Source: an uncultured Acidimicrobiales bacterium (GTDB taxonomy: Bacteria > Actinomycetota > Acidimicrobiia > Acidimicrobiales > SHLQ01). From it: a stretch of DNA of 45,512 nt. Below the pieces are notes generated by a model. The model saw only the letters and a list, made by a program, of their open reading frames with translations. It was not told the origin of the DNA and made no database searches. Shown one piece after another: positions 8,763 to 16,772 of the stretch. The position numbers and the translations under genes are program-made. Where the stretch lies: positions 1 through 45,512 of the forward strand of contig CAKZVC010000070.1 in the NCBI GenBank assembly GCA_937922235.1, read 5' to 3'. How positions within the stretch are numbered: position 1 is the first letter of the stretch; each line of letters opens with the position of its first letter.

Positions 8763-9149
8763 ATGGAACACATGATTCCCAAACTGACCCACTTTGCGAT
8801 CAACACCGACGACGTCGATTCCACACGTGCGTTCTACGGGTCGGTGTTTGGTTGGCAGTTCCGCGAGTACGGACCTTCCGGCTTCGTCCAAATCTTGGAC
8901 GAGACAGGCGAAACCCCAATGGGTGCAATTCAGCCACGACGACAGCTACTCGAGGATGCCCCGACGTTGGGCTTTGAGTGCACGTTCGGCGTTGACGACG
9001 TCGACGTCGTTCGTGAACGAGTGCTCGAAGCCGGAGGCACGATCTTGATGGACAAGGCCACCATTCCGACCGTGGGGCATTTGCTTGCTTTCAAGGACCC
9101 TGGCGGCAACCCCGCAATGGTCATGCAGTACGACTCGTCGGCGGGCTAG
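8763..9149 (+). CDS. VOC (glyoxalase/bleomycin resistance) family protein
   Basis: A 128-residue protein with two beta-alpha-beta-beta-beta modules. The first opens with KLTHFAINTDDVDSTRAFYG and VFGWQFREYGP; the second has LGFECTFGVDDVDVVRERV and ends in FKDPGGNPAMVMQ, the classic VOC C-terminal strand. His near the start (THFAI) fits a metal ligand position. Function ranges from isomerase to binding protein and is not resolved here. Starts at 8763 or 8772 are both ATG. Its stop codon shares the palindrome CTAG with the stop of the convergent Rieske oxygenase gene. Confidence 0.85.
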   Translation: MEHMIPKLTHFAINTDDVDSTRAFYGSVFGWQFREYGPSGFVQILDETGETPMGAIQPRRQLLEDAPTLGFECTFGVDDVDVVRERVLEAGGTILMDKATIPTVGHLLAFKDPGGNPAMVMQYDSSAG

Positions 9150-10288
9150 GAGTCGAGGTGCTTCGCTAGGTGCTGGTGGAAGTTGACGATGGCCTTCTCG
9201 TAGTAGCCAAACGTGAAATGACTGTTGGCCGGTGTGGCCACACCCTCTTGGATCGCCCGAGCAGCCTGACGGTCTTCGTCTTGACCAAAATCGTTGACGA
9301 ATCGGGCGTCCCGCTGCGCTTCCTCGAGCGTGATTGGTGACTCGCCCACCTGACGGTTGAACAGCCGGTAGATGACCCAGCGGGTTTTCGTTGGGCTGAG
9401 GGGTTCGAGAATGGTCAGGTTCGTGTGCTTGGAAAGCACAGACACGCTGACGTTCGGGAACAGGTGATAGACCGACGTGGCCACGCCGTCGAGGCGACGC
9501 TCGGCGGGTTCGACGTCTCGGAGCTTCTCAATGCGGCGGAACGGGAAGATGATTCGTGAGTTCGCGCCGTAGGCCTCGACGAGCGTCGTGTTGTCGAGAC
9601 CATAGGGGTAGAAGGTCTCTTTGTGCAGCGCCTTGATGTGATAGCCCTCTTGCGCTGTCTCGTTGATCAGCTTCCAATTGGCCTCGTCGAGCATCTCCTC
9701 TTCCTCGAACAGTGTTTGCTCTGGCGAGAAGTAGGTGAGCGGGTCGACGAGCGTGGTTTCGTCGATCGGGCCGTTCTGGGCCACATAGACGATGCCTCCC
9801 ACCTCGGCACAAGTCACCTCAGCCAAGCCGTGGTCGGTGGGATCGAGATCGGCGAATCCAGCTCGGCCAGGAATACCCTTGAGCGCACCTTCGAGGTTGT
9901 ACGTCCATGCGTGATACGGGCAGGTGAAGGCCTTCGAACACCCAGAACCCTCGGCGACCTGCATGCCCCGGTGCCGGCACGCATTGATGAACGCCCGCAC
10001 CTTGTTGTCGGCACCACGGGTAACGAGCAACGGTGTGCCCGCCGCGGTTCGGGCAACGAAGCTTCCGGGCTCGGGTAGTGCCGCAGACGGACAGTACGGC
10101 ACGGGCAAGCGCCGCAGAAGCGCAATCTCGGCGTCGTAGCGTTCTTGGGAGTAGTAGTGCTCGACGGGTGCGCGCCAGATCGTGTCGCCAAGGTCGGTCG
10201 TGCGGTTGTCGATGTGGTCGAAGATGCGCTCTATGGCGGCGGCATCGCTGAGAAGCACATCACTTCCTTGTTGGACTGTGTCGCTCAT
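9146..10288 (-). CDS. Rieske [2Fe-2S] aromatic ring-hydroxylating dioxygenase, alpha subunit type
   Basis: A 380-residue oxygenase. The Rieske cluster motif is CRHRG (Cys104, His106) and CPYHAW (Cys123, His126). The mononuclear iron site follows at ETAQEGYHIKALH, giving His217 and His222 as two of the facial-triad ligands. The C-terminal START-like catalytic domain is full length. Such proteins hydroxylate aromatic, quaternary-amine or terpenoid substrates with electrons from a separate reductase; none is adjacent, so the partner must be elsewhere. Start ATG 10288 is supported by GGGGAGAAG immediately upstream; an in-frame start at 10327 lacks this. Confidence 0.92.
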   Translation of the reverse strand: MSDTVQQGSDVLLSDAAAIERIFDHIDNRTTDLGDTIWRAPVEHYYSQERYDAEIALLRRLPVPYCPSAALPEPGSFVARTAAGTPLLVTRGADNKVRAFINACRHRGMQVAEGSGCSKAFTCPYHAWTYNLEGALKGIPGRAGFADLDPTDHGLAEVTCAEVGGIVYVAQNGPIDETTLVDPLTYFSPEQTLFEEEEMLDEANWKLINETAQEGYHIKALHKETFYPYGLDNTTLVEAYGANSRIIFPFRRIEKLRDVEPAERRLDGVATSVYHLFPNVSVSVLSKHTNLTILEPLSPTKTRWVIYRLFNRQVGESPITLEEAQRDARFVNDFGQDEDRQAARAIQEGVATPANSHFTFGYYEKAIVNFHQHLAKHLDS

Positions 10289-10327
10289 CTTCTCCCCGTC
10301 TTTTGCCACATTCACTATGACGTGCAA

Positions 10328-11590
10328 TCACGTGCATTGCCACAAGGTTGCTGAAACCGCACACTGCTCACACCAGAACACGAAGCAGATGCCGCCGCTG
10401 CCCCAAAGCCATTCGGCGCCGTCCGAATCCGGAAGCTCCGAGTCGATTTGCATGATGAATGGCATCAGCTGGTCGCATCGAGGACAGTCCGGATACTCGG
10501 CGGACTGCACCCACGTTGGGTCGCCACCGACCCGATTCAGGTTCTCTCGACTGTTCGCACTTCCCCACTCTTGAGCACGCCAGCGCGTCGGGGTCTCGGT
10601 AAGCACAACCGTCGTTCGAGCCAGCGAGCCTGCGGGAAACTGCGGCTCGCTCAATTCCGATGGCAGCGCGATCGCCGTTGGAACTCCGGCGTCGTTGTGG
10701 GCAAAGAACATCACTTCGATTTCCCAGCCGAGGCAGGTGAGACATGTGACTAGCTGGACTCGTTGACCTACCTCGATCAATTCCGCTGCCTCGCCTGTCA
10801 GCTCGACGAGGCCATCGAAATCGTCGCCGCAGTTCCCACACGCACGACCGGTCACCGTCCCACCAAAGCCAAGTTCGATTCCAGAGCGATCAGCCGGCGG
10901 ATCCCATGTTGGGTGGTTTTTACGCTCCATATGCGATGACCTCGACTCGGTGAAGTAGTCCCGGCGAAAGCTGAGGTGCAATACATGTTCAGTCGTGAGG
11001 CGCCTGGGTGGCGTCGTTGAAACATCGATTCCGGTCTCAAGTAGGTACCCCTCAACCGGAGCGTCGTGGCCCATCACCACATAGTGTTCGGCGAGAACCG
11101 AGACATCTGCGAGGTCGCTCGCAGCATGTAGACATCTCCATGCCCGGCGCCGAATCGCGGCAGGTTGATCGCTAGCAAGGATCCGGCGCAGCCTGCGTAG
11201 CTCCGCTCCATCGGCGGCTCTCCAGGGCAACACATCGAAGTACGACCCCTCGTTCGGCATCAGCGTAAAGAAACGTTCGAGGTACGGCGTGAGCAAATGC
11301 GGTACTTGAAGCGAGGCGTATTCCATAACAGCGTCTGTAGCTCGTGAGTGACCGCGCCTCTCTATCGCCGCCCATGCGTGCTCGACGGCGACCGCAAAGT
11401 CCTCCTCGGGGAGATAGCTCAACGCTGCATCAAGAAACGTGCCGCCATCGGGCAACCGATCGACGATGTTGATCACGAGCCGCGGAATGTCGTCTGGGTG
11501 CTCCCGCCAGATCGCCAACATTGCCTCAAAAGGTTCGGACTTCCAGCCATCAGCGACAAACCCATCGATCAAGCTGTCGATCTTGTCCAT
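10328..11590 (-). CDS. Unknown protein with C-terminal Cys-pair (zinc-ribbon-like) region
   Basis: A 420-residue soluble protein I do not recognise with certainty. The N-terminal half is helical (ERFFTLMPNEGSYFDVLPWR, RRRAWRCLHAASDLADVSVL) and could be a HEAT/TPR-like solenoid. The C-terminal half has Cys pairs suited to zinc binding: ACGNCGDDF, CLTCLGWE, CPRCDQLM and FWCEQCAVS, ending in LWQCT. The last segment (EWLWGSGGICFVFWCEQC) recalls the C terminus of DUF1963/YwqG-like proteins. There is no signal peptide. It stands 39 bases upstream of the Rieske gene on the same strand and 47 bases from the divergent cupin gene. Role unknown. Confidence 0.75.
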   Translation of the reverse strand: MDKIDSLIDGFVADGWKSEPFEAMLAIWREHPDDIPRLVINIVDRLPDGGTFLDAALSYLPEEDFAVAVEHAWAAIERRGHSRATDAVMEYASLQVPHLLTPYLERFFTLMPNEGSYFDVLPWRAADGAELRRLRRILASDQPAAIRRRAWRCLHAASDLADVSVLAEHYVVMGHDAPVEGYLLETGIDVSTTPPRRLTTEHVLHLSFRRDYFTESRSSHMERKNHPTWDPPADRSGIELGFGGTVTGRACGNCGDDFDGLVELTGEAAELIEVGQRVQLVTCLTCLGWEIEVMFFAHNDAGVPTAIALPSELSEPQFPAGSLARTTVVLTETPTRWRAQEWGSANSRENLNRVGGDPTWVQSAEYPDCPRCDQLMPFIMQIDSELPDSDGAEWLWGSGGICFVFWCEQCAVSATLWQCT

Positions 11591-11637
11591 CGCGTCAGAC
11601 TAGCCCCGGCCCACTATCCAACAGGTCAGGGAGAGTA

Positions 11638-12234
11638 GTGTTGAGATCACGGCGCAACGATCGAGGACCAGCAGTGGAGATCCCCACCGAGCTCAAGAAT
11701 TTTGTGCAGGCCTGCGTTCCGCTTGCAGCGTCGCACGAACATGGCGGAGTCAAGCGGCTGTTGACCGAGCTCATTGCCGAGCCGTCGTTTGCGTCGAGCA
11801 TCCCGCCGTTCGGTGAGGTCGAAACCTCTCCTCGCGGGTGGACGCTGGGTGGCGAATTCGTCTGCCACAAAGCCGACGACTTGACCGTGATGATCCTCGA
11901 CACGCTTCCAGGTGTCGAACAGCCACCTCACGACCACGAGATGCATGCGATCATCGGTGTGTTCGAAGGGTGTGAAGACCAACGCTTCTTTGCCCGGAGC
12001 AGCGAAGGCGTGACCCCGGCTGCTGGTCGTTCGATGGAAGCTGGCGATGTCGTCGTGCTGGGCGAACAGTCGATCCACGCGATCAGCTCCCCTGCCGGCC
12101 GAGCCGCCCGGGCGATCCACGTGTACTTCGGCGATATCTATGACGTCGAACGATCGCTGTTTCACCCCGACACGCTCGAGCAACATCCCTTCACTGGTGA
12201 GCTCTACGACGAGTTCTGTCGCCCCGCCAGCTGA
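11638..12234 (+). CDS. Cupin-fold, thiol-dioxygenase-like metal protein
   Basis: A 198-residue beta-helix protein related to cysteine-dioxygenase-type cupins. The metal-binding motif is visible as PPHDHEMHAIIGVFEG (two His plus Glu/His) with a distal His in EQSIHAISSPAGR. The fold continues through AIHVYFGDIYD. Start is uncertain: GTG 11638 and TTG 11641 both follow GGGAGAG, while GTG 11674 starts closer to the folded region. The 3' end overlaps the convergent methyltransferase gene by 31 bases. Likely a small-thiol or related oxygenase; substrate not determinable. Confidence 0.75.
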   Translation: MLRSRRNDRGPAVEIPTELKNFVQACVPLAASHEHGGVKRLLTELIAEPSFASSIPPFGEVETSPRGWTLGGEFVCHKADDLTVMILDTLPGVEQPPHDHEMHAIIGVFEGCEDQRFFARSSEGVTPAAGRSMEAGDVVVLGEQSIHAISSPAGRAARAIHVYFGDIYDVERSLFHPDTLEQHPFTGELYDEFCRPAS

Positions 12235-13115
12235 CTGCTCCAGCGAGCGGCGACACCGGCGTACAGCTGACGCCCGTCCGAGCAGTTGAGGCCTAACGAC
12301 AGGCCCTCGATCTGGGCGTCCTGACCGGAAGGAAGCACACCCGACACCGTCTCGATGGCATCTCGTTCACCAAAGCCAGGCGAGTGGCAGCTGAACAGGA
12401 GGAACCCGGCAGGGCTGTCTCCGGGGTTCAGCAACTCACCACACATCTCGATCAGTGAGTCGAGGTGTTGTGTGAACTTGAACGGCTTGCCCTTCGGGCC
12501 GTGTCCGTAGGTTGGCGGGTCGGCAATGATGCCGTCGTATCGGTTCCCCCGGCGACACTCCCTGGCCACGAATTTCATCGCGTCCTCGACTAACCACCGG
12601 ACTGGCAGGTCGGCCGCCCCCGATGCCCCGGCGTTGCGCTTGGCCCAGGCCACCGTTGGCCCGGACGAATCGACGTGAGTGACCTCAGCGCCGGCGATTG
12701 CCGCAGCGAGACTGGCACCTCCGGTGTAGGCGAACAGGTTGAGCACCTTGGGTGCCCGACCGAGCGTCTCGGTGTCGGAGCGAACCCGATCGGCGATCCA
12801 GTCCCAATTGGGCGCCTGTTCCGGGAAGATGCCCACGTTGCCCGACGGATTGAGTTGCAGGAGCAGCCGGGTATCGCCGTGCGACACCGACCAAGCGCCG
12901 TCTTCGCCCGATGCTTGGAGCCCGTCGTTATCCCACTGCCCCCTGCCACCCTTTTCGAGCTCGAACCGTGCAGTTGTGGTGCCCCACACGCCTGGGGCGG
13001 CAATCGAAACACCAGCCGCGGCTGGGCTTGGCCTGTCGAGCACTTCAGAGCCAAAGCGTTCTAGCTTTCGCCCATCGCCGAAGTCGAGCAGCTCATACTG
13101 GTCGCGAGTAAACAC
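12204..13115 (-). CDS. Class I SAM-dependent methyltransferase, RlmI/RlmK-like
   Basis: A 303-residue methyltransferase from GTG 13115. SAM-binding motif I is VLNLFAYTGGASLAAA; the acidic loop is EVTHVDSSG; the catalytic-type motif is GIIADPPTYGHGPKG, as in 23S rRNA m5C methyltransferases of COG1092, followed by SLIEMCGELL and FLLFSCHSPG. The N-terminal part (ELLDFGDGRKLERFGSEVLDRP) lacks a full PUA domain but matches the linker strand region of the family. A much longer frame up to 13370 runs across the divergent membrane gene and is rejected. Probably methylates rRNA; exact target unknown. Confidence 0.82.
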   Translation of the reverse strand: MFTRDQYELLDFGDGRKLERFGSEVLDRPSPAAAGVSIAAPGVWGTTTARFELEKGGRGQWDNDGLQASGEDGAWSVSHGDTRLLLQLNPSGNVGIFPEQAPNWDWIADRVRSDTETLGRAPKVLNLFAYTGGASLAAAIAGAEVTHVDSSGPTVAWAKRNAGASGAADLPVRWLVEDAMKFVARECRRGNRYDGIIADPPTYGHGPKGKPFKFTQHLDSLIEMCGELLNPGDSPAGFLLFSCHSPGFGERDAIETVSGVLPSGQDAQIEGLSLGLNCSDGRQLYAGVAARWSSQLAGRQNSS

Positions 13116-13173
13116 GGCACGGACCGTACCGCGGTTCGCCGCACATGATCGGAATCGGCATAACATCGCACGC

Positions 13174-13635
13174 ATGACGGGTCTTCGCCACTGGCCAGCA
13201 CAACGGTGGCGGTTCGCCATCGCCGCGGCCGTTGCCAGTGCACTTGCAATCGGACTTCCTACCGATGTCATCGCGAACCCAGTCTTCGGCCGCCAGGGCA
13301 CTCCGGTCGAACCGTGGGCTATTCCCGTCCTTATTCTCACCGCGATCTTGAGCGGCCTGCTGGTTGCCACCTACGTGCGCACCGGAGACGACGCAGCACA
13401 AACCGAAGACATCGACCTCGACCGGCCGGGACGTTTCGGCAGCCTCGGCGGCCTGCTGTCGTTCTTCGCTGTTGGTTGCCCGATCTGCAACAAGCTGGTC
13501 ATCATCGCACTCGGCACATCGGGAGCGTTGACGTGGTTTGCGCCGATCCAGCCGTACCTCGGGCTTATTGCACTTGGACTGTTGGCCTGGGCACTTCGCG
13601 TTCGCCTTCAGGGCGAAACGGTGTGTCCGATCTAA
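13174..13635 (+). CDS. Small integral membrane protein with a CPIC motif
   Basis: A 153-residue membrane protein with four hydrophobic segments (FAIAAAVASALAIGL; IPVLILTAILSGLLVATYV; LLSFFAVGCPICNKLVIIAL; LGLIALGLLAWAL). The third segment contains CPIC next to an Asn-Lys pair, a thiol pair that could bind a metal or cycle redox state. I do not recognise the family securely. The last 71 bases overlap the convergent znuB gene. Position next to the zinc genes may be coincidental. Confidence 0.72.
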   Translation: MTGLRHWPAQRWRFAIAAAVASALAIGLPTDVIANPVFGRQGTPVEPWAIPVLILTAILSGLLVATYVRTGDDAAQTEDIDLDRPGRFGSLGGLLSFFAVGCPICNKLVIIALGTSGALTWFAPIQPYLGLIALGLLAWALRVRLQGETVCPI

Positions 13636-14449
13636 AAGAGCTCGCTACCTCTCGCCCGATGAGGGCTACGAAGAACTGCGCCACGCACAGGCCGGCGATG
13701 GTCGCCCCGCCTGCGGTTCCGTAGTGAAAGCTCAATGCCAGGCCAATCACCACGGCGAGAGCGCCGAACGCAATGGCCGTGGCCATGATCGCTGGCACTC
13801 GTCGCACCAGAAGCGACGCTGTTGCCGGCGGACCGACGAGCAATCCGAAGACCAACAGCGTGCCGATTGCTTGGAAGCTGGCCACGATGCTCAGCGCCAA
13901 GAGAGCGAGCATCGCAACGTGCGTGAGCCCCGGCCGCATACCGAGTGTTTGCGCCTTCGATCGGTTAAACGTCAGCGCTAAGAACGGCCGGTAAAGCACG
14001 AACGTCATCACGGCAACAATCGCCGTGGCGATGAGCTGCGTTCTGATATCGCTGACAGTCACGCCGAGCACATCGCCAAACAGGAGCGCGGTGAGCTCGG
14101 TTGAGAACGACTGAGAGCGAGAAACGATCATGATGCCGATCGACAACATGCCGACGAATAACAGGCCAATAGCGGTGTCGTCACGGATCACGGTGCGCGT
14201 CGAGACGACGCTCACCAACCCACTCATCACCATCGCAGCGACGAATGCTCCGATGATCGGACTTACCCCCAGCAGGACAGCGAGCGCTATTCCGGGAATG
14301 ACGCCGTGGGCCAACGCATCGCCCAGAAAGGCAAGGCCTCGCAAGACGACCCACGTGCCAACAAGCGACGCTGCAACGACAGCGATCAGGCTGCCGAAGA
14401 GGGCGCGCTGCATGAACGCTGGTTCGAACGCCTCGAGGAAGAAGCCCAT
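13565..14449 (-). CDS. znuB: Zinc ABC transporter permease (ZnuB-type)
   Basis: A 294-residue ABC-3 family permease with eight or nine hydrophobic helices (LIAVVAASLVGTWVVLRG, ALAHGVIPGIALAVLLG, AMVMSGLVSVVSTRTVIR). The segment GLAFLGDALAHGVIPGI is the family's conserved cytoplasmic coupling region. It lies 13 bases downstream of the zinc-binding protein gene on the same strand. With the ATPase encoded divergently it completes a ZnuABC-type importer. The soluble C-terminal tail after GREVASS overlaps the membrane gene on the other strand, so the last 20 or so residues are doubly coded. Confidence 0.9.
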   Translation of the reverse strand: MGFFLEAFEPAFMQRALFGSLIAVVAASLVGTWVVLRGLAFLGDALAHGVIPGIALAVLLGVSPIIGAFVAAMVMSGLVSVVSTRTVIRDDTAIGLLFVGMLSIGIMIVSRSQSFSTELTALLFGDVLGVTVSDIRTQLIATAIVAVMTFVLYRPFLALTFNRSKAQTLGMRPGLTHVAMLALLALSIVASFQAIGTLLVFGLLVGPPATASLLVRRVPAIMATAIAFGALAVVIGLALSFHYGTAGGATIAGLCVAQFFVALIGREVASSFRSDTPFRPEGEREVPRPTVQVQ

Positions 14450-14462
14450 GACTGTTGGATGC

Positions 14463-15476
14463 TTAGCCCGCTAGCGCATCAGCAATGCGCGTAGCGTTCG
14501 TGCGAACCATGTCGATATAGGTGGCGCCGTCAGAGTCAGCATCGCCAAGCGACTCGGAGAAGAGCTCGACAACTTCGATGCCACCAATATCGCTCGCAAG
14601 CGTTGCGGCAAGCTCGTCCGATGACGAAGTGTCGGCAAAGATTGCCGGTACGCCCTCGTGCTCGATTACCTCAGCGAGCTCGACCATGGCTTGTGCGTTT
14701 GCCGATGCAGCGGTGGTTCCGCTCGGGATCACTGTTCCAGCAATCTCAAAGCCGTAGCGGTCGGCGAAGTAGCCGAAGACGTCGTGGTTCGTTACGAGCA
14801 CCCGACGTTCTGATGGAACAGCGTCGAGCATTGCCAGCACGTCGTCATCGAGCGCATCGAGCTCGTCGGCGTAGCCCTCCACGTTCGACTCGAGTGCAGC
14901 GGTATCGATTCCATCGACGTTGGCGGACAAGAACGTCGCAATCTCGCCAACGACAGCTGACATCCGGCCCGGGTCAGTAAAGAAGTGTGGGTCTACGCCC
15001 TCGTGTCCGTGGTCGTCATGCTCGTCATCGCCATGCTCATCATCATCGTCGTGCTCTTCATCGCCATGGTCGTCATGGCCCTTCTCGTCGAACTCGATGG
15101 GCTCGACGGCATCCATCGCCTCAAAGACTGGCACGCCGTCGTTCTCCGCCGCCTCGAGGACATCAAGAAGCCCCTCCTCAAAACCGCCACCGTTCGTGAT
15201 GACACTGTCAGCAGCGGCAAGCTCGGCTACTTGCTGAGCTGACGCCTGAAACTCGTGAGGGTCTGCGCCGACTGGCATCAGCACAACCACGTATACGTCA
15301 TCGCCAACGAGGTTCTTCACGACGTCGCCAAGGATCGAGGTCGAGACAACAACGGTTGGACGGTCGCCATCTACTGCGGCGCCAGCCGCCGATTCCTCCC
15401 CCCCACACGCGGAGAGCAGCATCGCACCTGTGATAGCCGCGGCGAGACGCCGAATAGTAGTGAGACTCAGTATCAT
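14463..15476 (-). CDS. znuA: Zinc ABC transporter substrate-binding lipoprotein (ZnuA-type)
   Basis: A 337-residue cluster A-I metal-binding protein. The lipobox LLSAC places lipidated Cys at 24. Metal ligands expected for the family are in ADPHEF (His73-74 region), DPHFFTDP after the loop, TNHDVFGYFADRYG and IFADTSSSDELA. A His/Asp-rich loop (about residues 131-164, many HDD and HGD units) sits before DPHFF, as in zinc-specific ZnuA proteins, where it is thought to collect zinc. Start ATG 15476 lies within a possible Zur half-site. Divergent from znuC by 79 bases. Confidence 0.92.
   Translation of the reverse strand: MILSLTTIRRLAAAITGAMLLSACGGEESAAGAAVDGDRPTVVVSTSILGDVVKNLVGDDVYVVVLMPVGADPHEFQASAQQVAELAAADSVITNGGGFEEGLLDVLEAAENDGVPVFEAMDAVEPIEFDEKGHDDHGDEEHDDDDEHGDDEHDDHGHEGVDPHFFTDPGRMSAVVGEIATFLSANVDGIDTAALESNVEGYADELDALDDDVLAMLDAVPSERRVLVTNHDVFGYFADRYGFEIAGTVIPSGTTAASANAQAMVELAEVIEHEGVPAIFADTSSSDELAATLASDIGGIEVVELFSESLGDADSDGATYIDMVRTNATRIADALAG
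14984..15086 (-). repeat. His/Asp-rich coding repeat in znuA
   Basis: Short imperfect repeats encoding GHDD, HGDE and DEHGDD units. On the plus strand they appear as recurring catgctcatc/gtcgtcatg words. The same repeat language occurs in the DUF2796 gene 5 kb away. Confidence 0.7.
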
Positions 15477-15483
15477 TTTCTCA
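15467..15483 (-). promoter_or_regulatory. Possible Zur half-site overlapping the znuA start
   Basis: On the minus strand the sequence TGAGAAAATGATACTGA spans the znuA ATG. It shares TGA-AAA-TGAT elements with actinobacterial Zur boxes but its symmetry is poor, so this is a weak call. Confidence 0.3.
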
Positions 15484-15519
15484 ACCTAGAGTGACGATGT
15501 GAGCAATCACAACCTAGAA

Positions 15520-15534
15520 TGAGAATCGTTCCCA
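15520..15534 (+). promoter_or_regulatory. Candidate Zur box in the znuA/znuC intergenic region
   Basis: TGAGAATCGTTCCCA is a 7-1-7 imperfect inverted repeat (five of seven positions match between the half-sites) resembling Fur/Zur boxes. It lies about 20 bases before znuC and 44 bases before znuA, where it could control both. A direct repeat of CAACCTAGA (15482 and 15510) flanks it. Confidence 0.5.
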
Positions 15535-15555
15535 TCTTTCTGGATTGGCGCTGCC

Positions 15556-16335
15556 GTGCAACCTGCGATCACCACCGACAACCTCACTGTTCGCTTCGGC
15601 AACGACGTCGCGCTGTCCAACGTTTCGCTCGCTGTTCCTGCTGGCTCATCGCTTGCGGTCATTGGCTCGAACGGCTCAGGAAAGTCGACCCTTCTTGCCG
15701 CACTTGCTGGCTCGCTTGAACCCGCCCACGGTTCCGCTGCCGTCGCAGGTTCACCGGCACTTGTGCAGCAAGCCACCGAGGTCGACAAGAGCCTCCCCAT
15801 CACGGTTCGCGATGCGGTCTCGCTGGCCCGCTACCCCACTCTCGGGTTGTTCCGTCGTTTCCGATCGGCAGATCGCACGGCGATCGATCGGGCACTGACG
15901 CGGCTAGACATCACCGACCTGGCGTCGATGCAACTGCACGACCTCTCAGGCGGCCAACGCCAGCGCGTCCTCATCGCACAGGGCCTCGCCCAAGACTCCG
16001 ATGTGCTCCTACTCGACGAACCAGTAAACGGCCTCGACCCGGTCTCACGGGCGCTCATTCTGCAGGTCATCGACGAGGAAGTCGCTTCCGGCCGGACGGT
16101 CGTCATCACTACTCATCACCTCGACGATGCGCGCCAATGTGATCAAGTTTTGCTTCTTGCAACGAGCGCAATCGCCGTTGGACCGCCCGCTGAGGTGCTC
16201 ACCGAACACCACCTTCGTCGAGGATTCGGCGGAAAGTTCATTCGAGTCGGTGACGAGATCATTCTCGACGACCCGCATGACTGCGCACCAACCTCTCCTC
16301 CGGTCTCCAGCGATTCTCAGCTAGCGTCTATGTAA
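15556..16335 (+). CDS. znuC: Zinc ABC transporter ATPase (ZnuC-type)
   Basis: A 259-residue ABC ATPase. Walker A is GSNGSGKST, the signature is LSGGQRQRV, Walker B is DVLLLDEPVNGLD, and the switch His is in ITTHH. The Q-loop is in LVQQATEV. Together with znuA and znuB it forms the importer. Start GTG 15556. Its stop TAA overlaps the zur start in TAATG, so the two are coupled. Confidence 0.92.
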   Translation: MQPAITTDNLTVRFGNDVALSNVSLAVPAGSSLAVIGSNGSGKSTLLAALAGSLEPAHGSAAVAGSPALVQQATEVDKSLPITVRDAVSLARYPTLGLFRRFRSADRTAIDRALTRLDITDLASMQLHDLSGGQRQRVLIAQGLAQDSDVLLLDEPVNGLDPVSRALILQVIDEEVASGRTVVITTHHLDDARQCDQVLLLATSAIAVGPPAEVLTEHHLRRGFGGKFIRVGDEIILDDPHDCAPTSPPVSSDSQLASM

Positions 16336-16772
16336 TGAGCGATATCGATGTTGACGAGGAAGCTGCCGCGCTTCTGAGCACTGCGAACCACCGCTACACG
16401 ACCAGTCGAAAGCGCCTTGTCGCAGCCCTTCAGGCCGGCGAAGGTCCGCTAACGATCACCCAGATCGTTGAGGCCGAGAAATCCCTCCCGCAATCGACGA
16501 TCTACCGCAACCTCACCATCCTTGAGGAAGCAAACGTCGTGACACGCATTGTCACAAACGACGACTTTGCTCGATATGAGCTCGCCGAACACCTCACCGA
16601 GCATCATCATCACCTGATCTGTTCTGACTGCGGGCATGTCATCGACTTCGCACTCGACGCGGAAACGGAAGCATTGCTCGATAAGGCGCTGCACCAGGCC
16701 GCCGAGAAATCAGGCTTCCAGGTCAGCGCTCATCAGCTCGACCTCATCGGAACGTGCGCTAGCTGTAGCTAG
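16335..16772 (+). CDS. zur: Fur-family zinc uptake regulator (Zur)
   Basis: A 145-residue Fur-family repressor. The winged helix is at the N terminus (YTTSRKRLVAALQAG, SLPQSTIYRNLTILEEANVV). Metal sites are visible: HHHHLICSDCG with the structural-zinc pair CxxC, and the second pair GTCASC at the C terminus. Its location in the znuC operon and between two zinc transport systems argues for Zur rather than Fur or PerR. It would repress under zinc sufficiency by binding the boxes at 15520 and 20319. Its stop directly abuts the stop of the convergent DUF3299 gene. Confidence 0.92.
   Translation: MSDIDVDEEAAALLSTANHRYTTSRKRLVAALQAGEGPLTITQIVEAEKSLPQSTIYRNLTILEEANVVTRIVTNDDFARYELAEHLTEHHHHLICSDCGHVIDFALDAETEALLDKALHQAAEKSGFQVSAHQLDLIGTCASCS

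Noticed and set aside
12739..13173. A long plus-strand frame extending the CPIC membrane protein upstream
   Set aside because: It runs antisense to the methyltransferase and has no hydrophobic or family-like content before ATG 13174.
13116..13370. N-terminal extension of the methyltransferase to 13370
   Set aside because: It would overlap the divergent membrane gene and shows no resemblance to the family; GTG 13115 gives a normal length.
14985..15242. A hydrophobic plus-strand frame opposite the znuA His-rich loop
   Set aside because: It is the mirror of His/Asp codons (CAT/GAC to ATG/GTC), which always yields Val/Met/Ile-rich frames; the same happens at 20028-20321.
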